A program made the translations under genes and the position numbers. The notes below the pieces were generated by a model that saw only the letters and a program-made list of their open reading frames with translations, was not told where the DNA came from and made no database searches. Below are positions 21,171-32,685 of a DNA stretch of 64,000 nt, piece by piece (position 1 is the stretch's first letter; every line of letters begins with the position of its first letter). The stretch comes from Zygnema cylindricum (lineage: Eukaryota; Streptophyta; Zygnematophyceae; Zygnematales; Zygnemataceae), in NCBI GenBank assembly GCA_037447655.1, contig JBBHKE010001514.1, positions 94,761 to 158,760 on the forward strand. Direction: 5' to 3'.

Positions 21171-22080
21171 GGGAGTGTCCCCATGTAGTCGGTACTTTGA
21201 TAAAGAATTTTCGACTGTAGTGAAGATTCCCCGTACTACTTTGAAGAGCGTCCCATTGTGCGAAAATGAAATCAAAACATTGAAATGTGACGGTTGTAGG
21301 CGTAACTACAACTTGTGATGATTGAACACTACTACGAAACTTCCGCAGATTGGTGACGCCAACAAAAACAACGACAATTGTAGACTTCTAGATTTTTATG
21401 AAATTGTAGATGTTTAGGGTTTTGTGACATTGTGACGTCACACTCACTTGTGACAACGTGGACGTCAGTGATTCAAGAACTTTCCGCCATGGATTCCCGA
21501 TTTTGTTTTTTCTACTTTTCTCACTCGACTTGCCATTGAAAAAAAACCGAAAAATTGTCAAAAAAAAAAAAATTCAAAGATCTTTTGTTTTATACCAATG
21601 TTGTCATGTCTCATTCTAAAAATTCAGAGATAAAAGCAATAGTGTGAGAGGGAGAGAGGAGAGGCAACGACGACGAAAAATTATGCAAATGACCCATGAA
21701 TGAAAATCGAGGCCCAAGACCCCTACAAACGTTTTTCCGTACATGCGCGTGACGGGCACGGAGAAAAATAGCAAGTACTCTCCCTCGTCCTAGAATTTTC
21801 CCACTCGTGTGGCGCGTGCTTGGGTCGTTTTTCATTCGCTGTTTCGGCGATTCTTTAACTAAAAACACCCCCTCGAGGTGATTTTGGATGAAGTTTTTTG
21901 ATGGGCTAGATTCTCTTGCCCGGGGGTTGAAAAGAGGAAAACCCCAAAATGCGTCCACATGACGACAAACATAGAGTACATTCGAAGTATATAATTGACA
22001 TTCACTGTACTTTGGGGTAAAAATGATTTTCTTGTACGCTGAAGTTTTTGTCAAAGTTCTCTCAATATAGGGGGAAAATT
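21171..22080. mobile_element. PIF/Harbinger-like element, right end unclear
   Basis: Starts GGGAGTGTCCCCATG directly after the TTA that closes the previous element, and matches it along both arms (for example CCGTACATGCGCGTGACGGG and GACGACAAACATAG). The right terminus was not found cleanly and probably lies near 22060-22080. Confidence 0.6.
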
Positions 22081-22690
22081 GTTGTTTTGAAAATTCAGTT
22101 TCGTGCGTAACTGCTAATTGGATTTAATATGGAGGTTTGAATAGATTCACGGATTGGGGGAGCGAACGGATTGATAATTAAAGTTACGTAAAAGACTCAT
22201 TCAGTGGTGTGAACAAGCAATGACAAATGGTGGCGCGCTTGTCGCCTAGTACGAATAACGTCAAAAACAACAAGTTTGTGTATCAAAGCTAAAAAATAAA
22301 CAAATTATTAACCAAGTACAACATAATATTCCGCATAAATGAATGGTAAACACACAGTTTTACATTAACCATGACAATCCACAGCTCTTACACCTACTTG
22401 TATATAGCCAAAAGAATAGCATATATTATAAAAGGTTCGTGTTGTACATCGTTTTGGCATACCTACTTCACAGTGAAGTAAATTAAAAATTTGCAATAAA
22501 AGACCCACTATGAGACATAATACATCTACTATATTGTCTGGTAACTCTTACCACCTAAATCCGTACACTATTATCACTTTTAAACGGGTAATACAAGCTA
22601 AAGCAACAAAAGCTACAAAACTATGTCTCTTCTATGCTTTAAAATCCAGTATAAAGGAATACAACGGAATGCTAAGGCATTCCCAAGGGC

Positions 22691-24404
22691 TTAAAATTTG
22701 TCCCCTTCCGTGAATTGTTCGTCCGTAAACTCTTCTTCTTGAGTACTGACATCGTCGTCATGAGAATTTCCGAGGGGTTCCCGTGTCCTTGGTAAAGGAG
22801 GTGGCACTTTTGTGCCATCAAAATGGTTTCGGTGTAGGTTGATGATGCATTGCAACTGATGTGTAAGCATTCCCTCCTCCCATGTCCCGTCCTTCAATGA
22901 CAACCCACACTGAATCATTGTTTTTTTAGCATATCCCATCCCATCGTTGTCTTTCATGGAGTTGACTTCTCGAATTGAGTCCCTTGCCAACCCGAGAAAA
23001 TACCTTTTTCCCGGCCATAATAACTTTCCGGACTAACCTCGGTTAGAGGGTTGTGACCACTGTTCATTCCTAAGCCCCGACATCTTCCAATTTTCCCACT
23101 TCCTACTCCAAACTTCTTTTATTTTTGATATTACAAACGAATCGGCCAGTTTTACCAAGTGAGTAGCACTCGGTGGAAAGAAATGTAACACCGTATTTTT
23201 CGCAACCAAAACACGGTTAAGCTTCTCGGACATGTTATGTCCTCCGCAATTATCGAGGAATATTGTTTTTTGTCGACCATAGGGATCATCTTGATACGAC
23301 CTGCGGTCCTCTAACCATTGGGGGAAGACTCTTTTGTCATTCCAACCCTTCGGACCCATGCGATAGCACACACCTGTTATTGGTTACATCGAAAAAATAA
23401 AAAAGGCATTAAATTAAATAACATTAAGGAGGGAAAAAAGGAGAATGGGGATTGAAGATGATAAGGGAGAAGAACGGGAGAGGGAAAAATCGAACAATTC
23501 AAGACAAACAAAAAAAAACAAAAGGATGTATACTTGGAATATCGTCGGGGAGATTGCAAATTGGGCTACTCCTATTACGGTTCGTGAGAAAAAACATAGG
23601 TGATTCAATCTGTGCATTCACCGCTCCGGTGAAACGCACCATCAAGGTCATGGATTCGCCTCCAACCGCAACGTCGGCATACTTCACGACTTCATCGCCA
23701 CGGAAGCTTAATGTCTTGCCATTGTCCATATTTAAAATCAAATGGGTCTCATCCATATTCTCCACTAAATCTTCGTCAAGCTCATCTAGATCGCACAATA
23801 AAGATGACGACAATGAAACAAAAATCGGGTCAAAATAATTTATATTTTACCTTTGAAAAATGCAACAACTTTGACACACAAAAATAAATAACAATATCAT
23901 TGATAGCATTCAAGTATGGGTCTCACCCGAAAAAAATCCCCTTTTTAAAACGCCAAAGTGATAAGCCACGGTTTTCTCAATGTGATCCTCTTTTTCTGGA
24001 CTACATTGTAATTTGCCTTTTTGGGCACGGATGAAGATGTTGTGTTTCTCGTGAAACCTTTGGATCCATCTTTTTGTAATTCGCGTAGTCCTCTCACGTC
24101 CGAACTCGTCAAATAACTCTGGCGCGTGCTCCTCTTTCAAACGTATAATTATGTCGTTCGCCATCTTTTGCACAATTGATGTAGAAAGTTTCATGCCCGC
24201 CTTTTTAAATCGATGAAAATCCTCGAGTAATTCTTCGTGAAGACGGCTCACCCAAGGCATTTCTTTCCTTCCCCTACCCGGTAATGGTTTCATTACCGCC
24301 ACATTTCATTTCCCGAAGCCCGACGTAGACAACGTATTGCTTGTATCTCTTATGCCTCGGATTATGGCCACCCTTTCAACCCACCATCTCCTTGCTTTTT
24401 GAAA
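22691..24404 (-). pseudogene. pogo-like (Tc1/mariner) DDE transposase, three exons, two in-frame stops
   Basis: Exons 24404-23937, 23785-23534 and 23373-22691, joined by GT-AG introns with matching phase 1. Exon 1 starts KFQKARRWWVER, followed by a basic helix-turn-helix region. The DDE core has its first Asp in NMDETHLILNMD, the second in IFLDNCGGHN and the third in THLVKLADSFV, so all three catalytic acids remain. The C-terminal part is PGKRYFLGLARDSIREVN and an acidic tail. TGA at 24306-24308 and TAG at 23033-23035 interrupt otherwise continuous homology, so the copy is dead. An N-terminal exon may lie at 28024-27634, 3.2 kb upstream. I assign pogo-like from the DETHL/DNCGGHN/P-x-THL pattern; the exact clade is not certain. 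Confidence 0.8.
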
Positions 24405-24439
24405 CTTTGCAGATAAGGATAAGAAAAAAAAAACAAAAA

Positions 24440-24800
24440 CAAAAAATGGTTAGTTTGTATGTTTGTGCCATTTTAGCGACGATAATTTGTCGTCGCTGGT
24501 TCTGCTTCGACAATATGTCATTGCCGAATCAGCGAGGACATTATGTTGTCGCTGAATAGCTGATGACAAACCATCGTTGAAAATTTAGCGACGAGAATTT
24601 ATCGTCGTTGATTTGACTTGAATATAATGTCATTGTCAAATTAGGAACCACATTATCTCGTCGCAGAATAAATGATGACAATTCGTCATCGGTAATTCAG
24701 CGACGATAATTTGTCGCCGCTGGTTTGGCTTCGACAATGTGTCATTGCCGAATCAGCGACGACATTATCTCGTCGCTGAATAAACAGCGACAATATTACA
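24440..24800. repeat. Hairpin array of AGCGACGAnnnnTCGTCGCT units
   Basis: About eight short palindromes (for example AGCGACGATAATTTGTCGTC) in tandem at 40-50 bp spacing. The same GCGACGA/TCGTCGC words return at 26600-27290, on the other side of an unknown open frame. Confidence 0.75.
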
Positions 24801-25234
24801 TATTAATATATGACAATATTATAATATTATTATTGCTCTATAGATTATTAGTTTAGCAATCGTACAAATGTATACCGAAAATGGGTTTGGAAAGTTAGGC
24901 TTGGTGAAAGACTTAGCTCCTCGGCAAATACTTCACCGACTCACCGGCTATGGTGAGTATCACTCCAAACTATTTTTTTTGTATTTTTTTCATCTCTCGA
25001 GTGAGGTTTGCCACCATTTGCCGAGCTGTTCTCAATTGTTCTCGTTGCTCCACAACTTCACGACTCAACTCCATAACTAAGTGTGGAAGATCAACTACCT
25101 TCGGTGGGAGGGGAGGAGGGTTCGCCGGTACCACTCTCGGCACTTCCCATAAAAAACACGCCTAACTACAAGATTGCGAAAATTTGTGCAAAAGTTTATT
25201 TCGTGCCTTTCTCAACTCCTTTAGTTTGGGAGTT

Positions 25235-25977
25235 TTACGAGCATTTCGAAGGACGTTGTATAACCGAGGGTCCCATGGATGGTAATGTCGGAGCAATTTC
25301 CGGTACATCAACGAAATAGCCATTATCTTCCTGCACAATCCACGTGAATTGTTGGTCATCGGGTTGGAAATGTCGGATGTACCCAAAGTTCGACCCTCTT
25401 CTTTCTCCCGCTATGAAAAGCCAAGTAGGATGAGCCTGTACGTCGGGAGAAATATCCAACATTTTCGGGAAAGGGTTTTTCAATGGATCAATTGGTCGCG
25501 GTTCGTCGTACCTCCAATGCTCCGGCCATTCTTCCATAGGAATGTAATGGGCAGCGCTTGGACGGAAACTATCAATTTCCTCCTCCTCGGTGGGGGGCGG
25601 AAAATACCAATCCGGCTCCTCTACACGGTATGGAGCCGATTGAATGGGCCCCCCTTGTCTCGGAAGGGCCAAAACAAGTGCTCTTTCTCGGTTCGGTGAA
25701 GGAGGTTGCATGACAACATGATCACCACTTACAAAATCGTTTTCTTTCCTTCTGTAGGAACTTTCCAAACACTGATCATCCTCAATTGAGGCTTCCCCCA
25801 TGAACTTTTCCCGGAATTTGGTGGATGGTGTTCGATTTTTCATCTCGGTTGAACATTTAGTCCGATACTCATCTCCCTGGGACTCCGATGGGACAATCCT
25901 CATCTTTTCTGCTTTAATTTTTCCTTCTTTGATTATCTCTAATTGTATGTCATATTCTTTGGCTTTATTCCACCATT
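25235..25977 (-). CDS. Unknown protein-like open frame inside the transposon region
   Basis: About 245 residues before low-complexity sequence takes over. It is acidic and Pro/Trp-rich, with PDWYFPPPTEEEEIDSFRPS, MEEWPEHWRYDEPRP and FTWIVQEDNGYFVD. The composition looks like real protein rather than a shadow frame. A second frame continues it at 25300-25165 (YHPWDPRLYNVLRN, then basic residues), suggesting a frameshift or exon end near 25290. It lies between the two GCGACGA hairpin arrays and on the same strand as the pogo-like exons. It may be a second gene of the same element or an inserted element's gene. I do not recognise the family. Confidence 0.45.
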
Positions 25978-26215
25978 TCCTTCTTCCTTCCACCTTTCCC
26001 TCCGTTCTTCCTTCCATATCATTTCCTTCCTTCTTCCACTTCCTCCTTCCAATCCTTTCCATTCCTTCCATTCCACCCTTTTCCTTCCTTCCATCCATTC
26101 CTCATTTTAATCCATTCCTTCCTCCATTTATTCTTCCTTCCACCCATTCCATTTCCTCCATTCAACCTTCCATCCTTCCATTCCTTCCTTCCATTCCCCT
26201 TTTCCTCCCTCATCG
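25970..26215. repeat. CCTTCCATTCC repeat
   Basis: Tandem CCTTCC/CCATTCC pyrimidine units. The Glu/Lys/Gly-rich frames on the minus strand across 25980-26470 are repeat-derived. Confidence 0.75.
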
Positions 26216-26599
26216 GGGCCTTCCTTTACAACCTCTCCCTCTATCACCATTTTTCCTACGACCTCTTTTTCTAATCCTTTTTCATTTTCCTCCTCATTTG
26301 ATTCCCGTTTTTCCTCTCCTACCACGTTCGTTAAAACCCCATCTTCTCCACCCACTTCCTCTGTCAACCTTTCTCTGTCAACCTCCTCTTTTCCACTTCC
26401 TTCCTCATTCGATGCCCCTTTTTGGTCCTCTAACAACTTATCATTTGTTTCACCCTCACGCAAGTGCAAAGAAATCGAAACGCGATTACAAAATATTGCA
26501 GATTAACGGTAAAGAAAATAAATGACGGCGAAGAAAAAACAATCTCAAAAAATCACTCTATTTGAGCGTTAGACTTGCTTTTTAAATATGTACATATGG

Positions 26600-27290
26600 T
26601 TAAAATGTTTTCGACGACAAACCCTTGTTCGACCAACGTTAACGCAAGTTTAAATATTGCGGCGACGAATATACACATTTTGCCGCCAGGTTTATTCGAG
26701 AATTCCAACAATCATTTGACGTAAGAAATCCGCGTCGAACGTCCATTGAAGTCTGCTACACGGACGTTCCAACATTGCGGTGACGAAAAAACAAATTTCG
26801 CCGTCATATCTATTTGAGAAGTTCGATATTTATCCGACGTCACTAAATCCGAATCGAACGTTAATTGAAAACTATTATATCACGTTCCAACATTGCGGCG
26901 TTGAAACGTCAAACTTCACCCGTTGTACATCGTCCAAGAGTCCAACATTCAGGCGACGAGAATAAGTCATCGCCGATGGTACAATACTATCATTTAGACG
27001 GCGCCAACATAATGTCGTCGCCGGCTAACTGATTCCGCGTTTTTCCACATTGAGGCAACGACATTTTCTCATTGCCCTTGTCCAACATTCAGGCGACGAG
27101 AATAAGTCACCGCTGATGGTACAATCCTCTCAATTATATGGTGAAAAACATAATGTCTTCGCCGGTTAACTGATTTCGCGTTTGTCCACATTGAGGCGAC
27201 GACATTTTCTCATCGCCCTTTCATTGTATGATGTGTGGACATAAATGAAGCGATGACGCAATGTCGTCGCCATCTAAAAGAACTAAGTCA
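26600..27290. repeat. Second GCGACGA/TCGTCGCC repeat block
   Basis: Several copies of units such as CCAACATTCAGGCGACGAGA and TAATGTCGTCGCCGG; the block from about 26940 to 27060 is repeated at 27080-27210. Confidence 0.65.
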
Positions 27291-27633
27291 CAGCCTTTTC
27301 CACCCCCCCTTTTCATCACAATCCCGCATACCGTTTTATCCTAACTAAATATTGATCCTTAATATATACATACACACATGTAAAACAATACGTATATCAA
27401 CCAATAAATAACACCCATGAGGAAAAGGGTTACAAGAGTAAAGGACTACATTTAATCTCATGTTATCTGCAACGGTTTAACAACAACAAATTGTAGAAAG
27501 GAAATATACATTAATATAAACTGAAAATTGAGAGGATAAAACATTGTAGATGATTGAAAACTGCACAAAAATAGTAATAATCGAGAGGTGGATTGATGAG
27601 GTAAAGGGATAATAGTTGTAGAAAAACTCACTA

Positions 27634-28024
27634 CATCTTTTGCTTCCCGAAAATTGTTCGGGAAACTTGTTGATAGTTTTGGGGATGAGGCTTCGGTATC
27701 CGTTCTCCCGCTCCTCAGCGATCATCCACGTGATTATTCGCAAACGATCCGTTTTGGTTGTAACGTGTTGCTTTTTCGACTGGACTGCGGCGGGTCAAAA
27801 GTTATAGGTTGACTCCCCAAATCTCCATCCACGTTGTTGTCTTCTCCGCTCGAAGCTTCTTCCACGAGTGGCTCCACACGTGGTAATTCGGTTGCACCAC
27901 TCGCCATTTCGGATCCGACACTGTTCATCTCTACGATCACCTCTTCCACAACAGGTGCTGGGATATGAGATATTCCGTTATATCTCGATGCGTAGTTACC
28001 CCATATACTTGTAAATTTCCACAT
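27634..28024 (-). pseudogene. Probable N-terminal exon of the pogo-like transposon gene
   Basis: ATG at 28024 opens an acidic Ser/Glu-rich stretch. Near 27735 the frame breaks (a stop after KRIVCE), and the +1 frame continues as TWMIAEERENGYRSLIPKTI, then NKFPEQFSGSKRC before a strong donor (GTGAGT). In pogo-like proteins an NGYRSL...INxFPEQF block commonly precedes the WW block seen at 24390, which is why I link the two. The link needs a 3.2-kb intron and is inference. Confidence 0.5.
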
Positions 28025-28509
28025 AATTCCGAAGAATTCCGAAGAATAAGCGACTATTTATAGGAGAGACGTGTAGTTAACAACGAGAGTCGGATGTAAG
28101 TGTATACACATATCAAAAATTTATTTCGATTATGCCATAGCTTGTCCGAAGGTGCAATATATACGTAGAAATTATAAAGGCGTGAATTCATAAAAACGCG
28201 ACAATCCATTGTGAAAATAGGGTGATATCAAAATTTAAATTTTAACATTTGGTTTTGAATTCCAAATATCGCCTTTTTTTTGAAATTCAAAAAATTGGAG
28301 GGAGAAATCTGTAAAATTTACCGCCAAATTATTTTACGAAGCAGCTGTGAAAAACGCTGCAGGTTATTAAATGTACGGAATTCTCCAGGAAAAGAGTCCA
28401 AAAGGACAATTGGTTTGTGTATTATGGTTGTTTTACAGGCATCACGATTCCACGGTTAATAAAATGGCCACGTGTAATTGTGGTCGTCCAATAATATGTC
28501 GCTATACGT

Positions 28510-29102
28510 TCATTCGATAAGATATCTCCTAATTGCGACTCATTTAGAGTGAAACTTAACTGTAATAAGTGTTCGTTTTTCGACTTCGTTGTCTAAAAGA
28601 AACGTAATTAGAGTTAAGAGTCTTTATTAAAGTAAATTTACTCTAATATAAGCTCCAAAGCGCGACACTATTAGAGTTTAAAAGTACACTTGTCATATGA
28701 AAATGAAAAAAACATAACGGAAATACTGTTTACATACGAATTACATTGGTAATCCGTCGCTAATAACTGTTGGTAATTAATTACGCATATGCGTATAATT
28801 TACATGTAACCATTGACGGTTGTCAGACGGAACTGACATCCAGCGCGACAAATTAAACAACGTCACATTGACGTCGAAATATACGGACTGACAAATTTCG
28901 TACGTCTACGTAAGTTACTGTTGACAATTAGCGCGCATGTAATTATCACCGACATAACCCAATATAGAATAATGAAAAAAATTAGAGTAAAGTTCATTGT
29001 TGAAAAAGGTCTATGGCATCAATTAGCGTCCATTACTCTAATTATTTTTTTGGGTTTTTTTACTCTAATTTTTTCATTACTCTAATTACGATTCGCGGTG
29101 TA
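28510..29102. mobile_element. MITE family A, right part
   Basis: Ends tctaattacgattcgcggtg followed by TA (29101-29102). Its last 250 bp match 13390-13647. The left terminus was not located, so the start given is approximate. Confidence 0.45.
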
Positions 29103-29335
29103 GTGTGCATGGGAACTAATGCGATCGCACAATTCGTACGTTCTATGATCCTAATCAATCGCATGTTGTTAAAAGGTCTGATGCGCGTTTCAACAGGGGA
29201 CGCCGGAATCGTTTAGAACTATTCGGCGTCGTCGCTCCCCTATGATGTCATCGTACCTTTCCTACAGTTCAAGCTTTTTGTACAGCTCCCCTGTCTTTTT
29301 TTTGTAGTTCGTCGATTTTGATGTATGGTATATTT

Positions 29336-30125
29336 TAGTGTTGGGTATCGGTTAAATTCATATCGCGATAATTTTGATATTCGATATATCGAATATCGAC
29401 CGAGCAGACTCCTCGATATATCGTACCGAGACAAACATAAAACATCGCGATATATATCGCGATATATAGTATTTTTTATTTTTTAATATAATATGTTATT
29501 TTAGCGAAAAAACAAATTGTCTGATACCCTACGTACGACGTGATTTTCGTTCCGTGACTTAAAGGTAGACGCCGCAAAATGTAACCGACAAAAAAGTACA
29601 AATTATGTAATTCATATAATTACTTATTTTGGGTATGGTTACATGAGGAGGTCTCTCTAATACTACGGATAGCTAAATTTCTACATCGCGTATCTTCTGT
29701 AAACAAGTTTTTGCATACGTGTTTTGATTTGAGTGGTTCCATGTAAGTTGACGATCAAATCTCTAAAATCGTCAAAGATTTGAGAACCGACCATTTTCGT
29801 ATGGAAATCCGTACTTGCGTATTATGTAAGTGTACCGCGTCAATGTACCTCAGAGATCTCCTTCACTCTACTGACTTTCAAGGAAAAACCGTATTTCTTT
29901 TCGGCAAAATTTTTACGGTCACCGTGTCCGAAGGCACGTGACTTTGGAGAACTGTTAAAATTTTCATTTTTTTTTTTAATGCTTTGATATATTGACGATA
30001 CGATATATTGGCGATGTATCGCGATATTTTGATTTTCGATATATCGAAGCGATATATCGATTATCGGGTACCTGAAATTCGATATATATTGAATATCGGG
30101 AAATGGTCCTCGATACCCAACACTA
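29336..30125. mobile_element. Non-autonomous hAT-type element (790 bp)
   Basis: Ends TAGTGTTGGGTATCGG and CTCGATACCCAACACTA. The subterminal regions are packed with ATATCGCGATAT/TCGATATATCGA palindromes. It matches both arms of the element at 30337-36705. I see no clean 8-bp TSD here: the flanks are GTATATTT and CACTTTGA. Confidence 0.75.
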
Positions 30126-32054
30126 CACTTTGAATCGTTATTAGCGTATAGAAATTATTAGTGTAAAGAAAAAATTAGCGTCATTCATTCTAATTTAATG
30201 TCGGGAGACGTGGCAGATTATGGTCCACGTCATTAAATAGTGTAATTTATTATATTTAAGGTATCAATGTCAAAATTTTGGGGTGCCGATATAGCATACA
30301 TAAGGCTAATAACGATTCACGGTGTAGTATATTTTGTAGTGTTGGGTATCGGGTAAATTCATATCGCGATAATCTCGATATTCGATATATTGAATATCGA
30401 TCGAGAAGAATCCTCGATATATCGTACCGAGACCAACATAAATTATCGCGATATATATCATGATATATAGTATTTTTAAATTTAATATTTTTTTTTTATA
30501 TAATATGTTATTTTAGCGAAAAAATCAAATTGTCTAATACGCCACGTACGCCGTGATTTTCGTTCCGTGACTTAAAGGTAGACGCCGCAAAATGTAACCG
30601 ACAAAAAAGTACTAAGGGTGCGTCCCCATGTATTAAAGTATCGACTTTAATCTGTCGTTTTCACCCAAAACGCAGTTCCGTACGAGAAAAACTAACCGTA
30701 CAATAAAAGCAATTCTTTAAAAGTACTGCAAACGTCAAGTCGATACTTTGAGTGTTCTTCTTGTTTGTCGTCATGTTAGCGAATTTTGGCGTTTTCCTTT
30801 TTTCGACCCATGGGCAAGAGAATTCAGCCCGTCAAAAAACTTCATAAAAAATCACCTCGCGACTTGATTTCATGGAAAGTACCTCGGAAATGGCGAATGA
30901 AAAATGATCCACGCACGCGCTACACGAGTGGGAAAATTTTAGGTCGATAAAAAAAAAAAAAAATTGTCGCTTTGCCACCCGTACAATATTTTTTTTCAGG
31001 GGTCTTTCGCTTTCAGCGTCATTTCACCAGATCCGCGAGAGAGTAACTTCTCTCCTTCTACCGTACCCTCTCCACCTACCGTAAACTCTCTCCCACTTCC
31101 ACTATCACGCTCCCTCACACTCCATGTTTCACGTTCTGTCACATTCAGTATAAGAGTCAACAGAACGCTGGTTGGCCAAGAACACGAGATAATAGAACGA
31201 GAGCCATTTTTCAACGTCGTAAAAGGTATTTATTCGTCATTTATATTATGTGTCCTATTTTTATTCCTTTTTTTGTTTATTTTTCATTTTCTCTTTTTCT
31301 TTTCTTAGTTTTTTTTTGTTATTCTTTTAGGGATTCCCTTTGATTATTTTCCTCGTTTTTTTGCATTTTTTTCCCAAAAGTATTTTTTTATGGTTCTTCC
31401 GCAAAATCTTATCTTATTTTTTAATTAGTGTCCAACAACTCTTTCTTTTTCTCGTTTTATCATTTTTTTGTAAAGGTGCTCTCTAAACCGAGCAATTCCA
31501 CCCTAATTCCTAAAGTAAATTGCCTTAAATGTCGTTATTTTACATTTTGTATCAGACAATTAGTAACTCTTCTTTTATTTTTTTTGAAGTTGAAAGTATT
31601 GGCGGTCGGAGAAAAAAAACGAGGCAATTCCAACAAAAGTGGTTGACACAGGCAGTAAGCAGGTGAAGCTTCTTTCTCGAGTACACAGGAAATTCGTGTC
31701 AATGAATGGAGAAGTATCAATTTTAGGTTGCATGATTTTCTTGTTATGTTATCCGATATTTTTTTACCAGATTAGTTTTAAAAGATTAGAATGGAAATTT
31801 AATAAGATTATCAATTTTTTAACGTTAAATTTTGGAAATGGTTATAAACACTATGTGATAGTTTTTGCAGTAAACCCAAAATTTTAAAAATTAACAATTA
31901 AAATTAAAAAAACAAATGCATGGATTATGATCACTCAATAGCATGGTCATTACGTGGCTGCAAACAAACACAAAAATGTTGAAATTTTTTGTAAATTTGA
32001 AAAAGAACACAAAAATGTGTAAATTTTTTGTAAATTTGAAAAAGAATATCGACA

Positions 32055-32440
32055 TGTTGCTGTTGCTGTTTAACAGCTGCTGCTGCAGCTGCTCCTGTTT
32101 TGCCTCTGATGATTCTGATGATGCTGATGACGCTGCTCAGCTGCTCAGCTGCTGTTGCCGTGCTCTTGATCAGCATCTCCTGCTATTGATGTTGATGTTG
32201 ATGTTGATGTTCAACAGCTGTTGGTGCTCTTGTTGGTGCTCTTGCTACTCAGTAGCAATTGCTGCACCTGCTGCTAATATGCTGCTCTTGTTGGTGCTCT
32301 TGCTACTCAGTAGCAATTGCTGCACCTGCTGCTAATATGCATCAACTATTGCTGCCGCAGCTGGTGGTACTAGCAGCTCTGCTCTTGCTGCTCACCACCT
32401 GCTCCTAACCAGTCTCACCAGCTGTTGCTGCTCTTGCTAT
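32055..32440. repeat. CTG/TTG trinucleotide repeat with a tandem duplication
   Basis: Imperfect CTG, TTG, GCT triplets. A block of about 58 bp (CTTGTTGGTGCTCTTGCTAC...) is duplicated in tandem at about 32229-32340. It is AT-rich on the left and lies just upstream of the SANT/trihelix frame. Confidence 0.7.
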
Positions 32441-32685
32441 GGGTTGTAAAACTTGGAGCTAATTACGACATTTTGAAAAAAAAATTGGTTGTAGTCTGTT
32501 TGCAAATTTGTCTTTTTTTGTGTGTTGCAAAGTGTTTTTTAATTGTTGCAAAGTGTTTTTGAATTGCAGTGTGAAATGAACAAAGAACGTAATAAATCAT
32601 TTGGAGAAGATTAAATAATAACTTACACCTTTTGACTCACCCTATCTCTATGACACCCCTCACAGGTAAAATGTCTTGAAACGAA

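Noticed and set aside
32055-32335. Leu/Cys/Ser-rich frame on a trinucleotide repeat
   Set aside because: Produced by imperfect CTG/TTG triplets; no domain and a tandem duplication inside.
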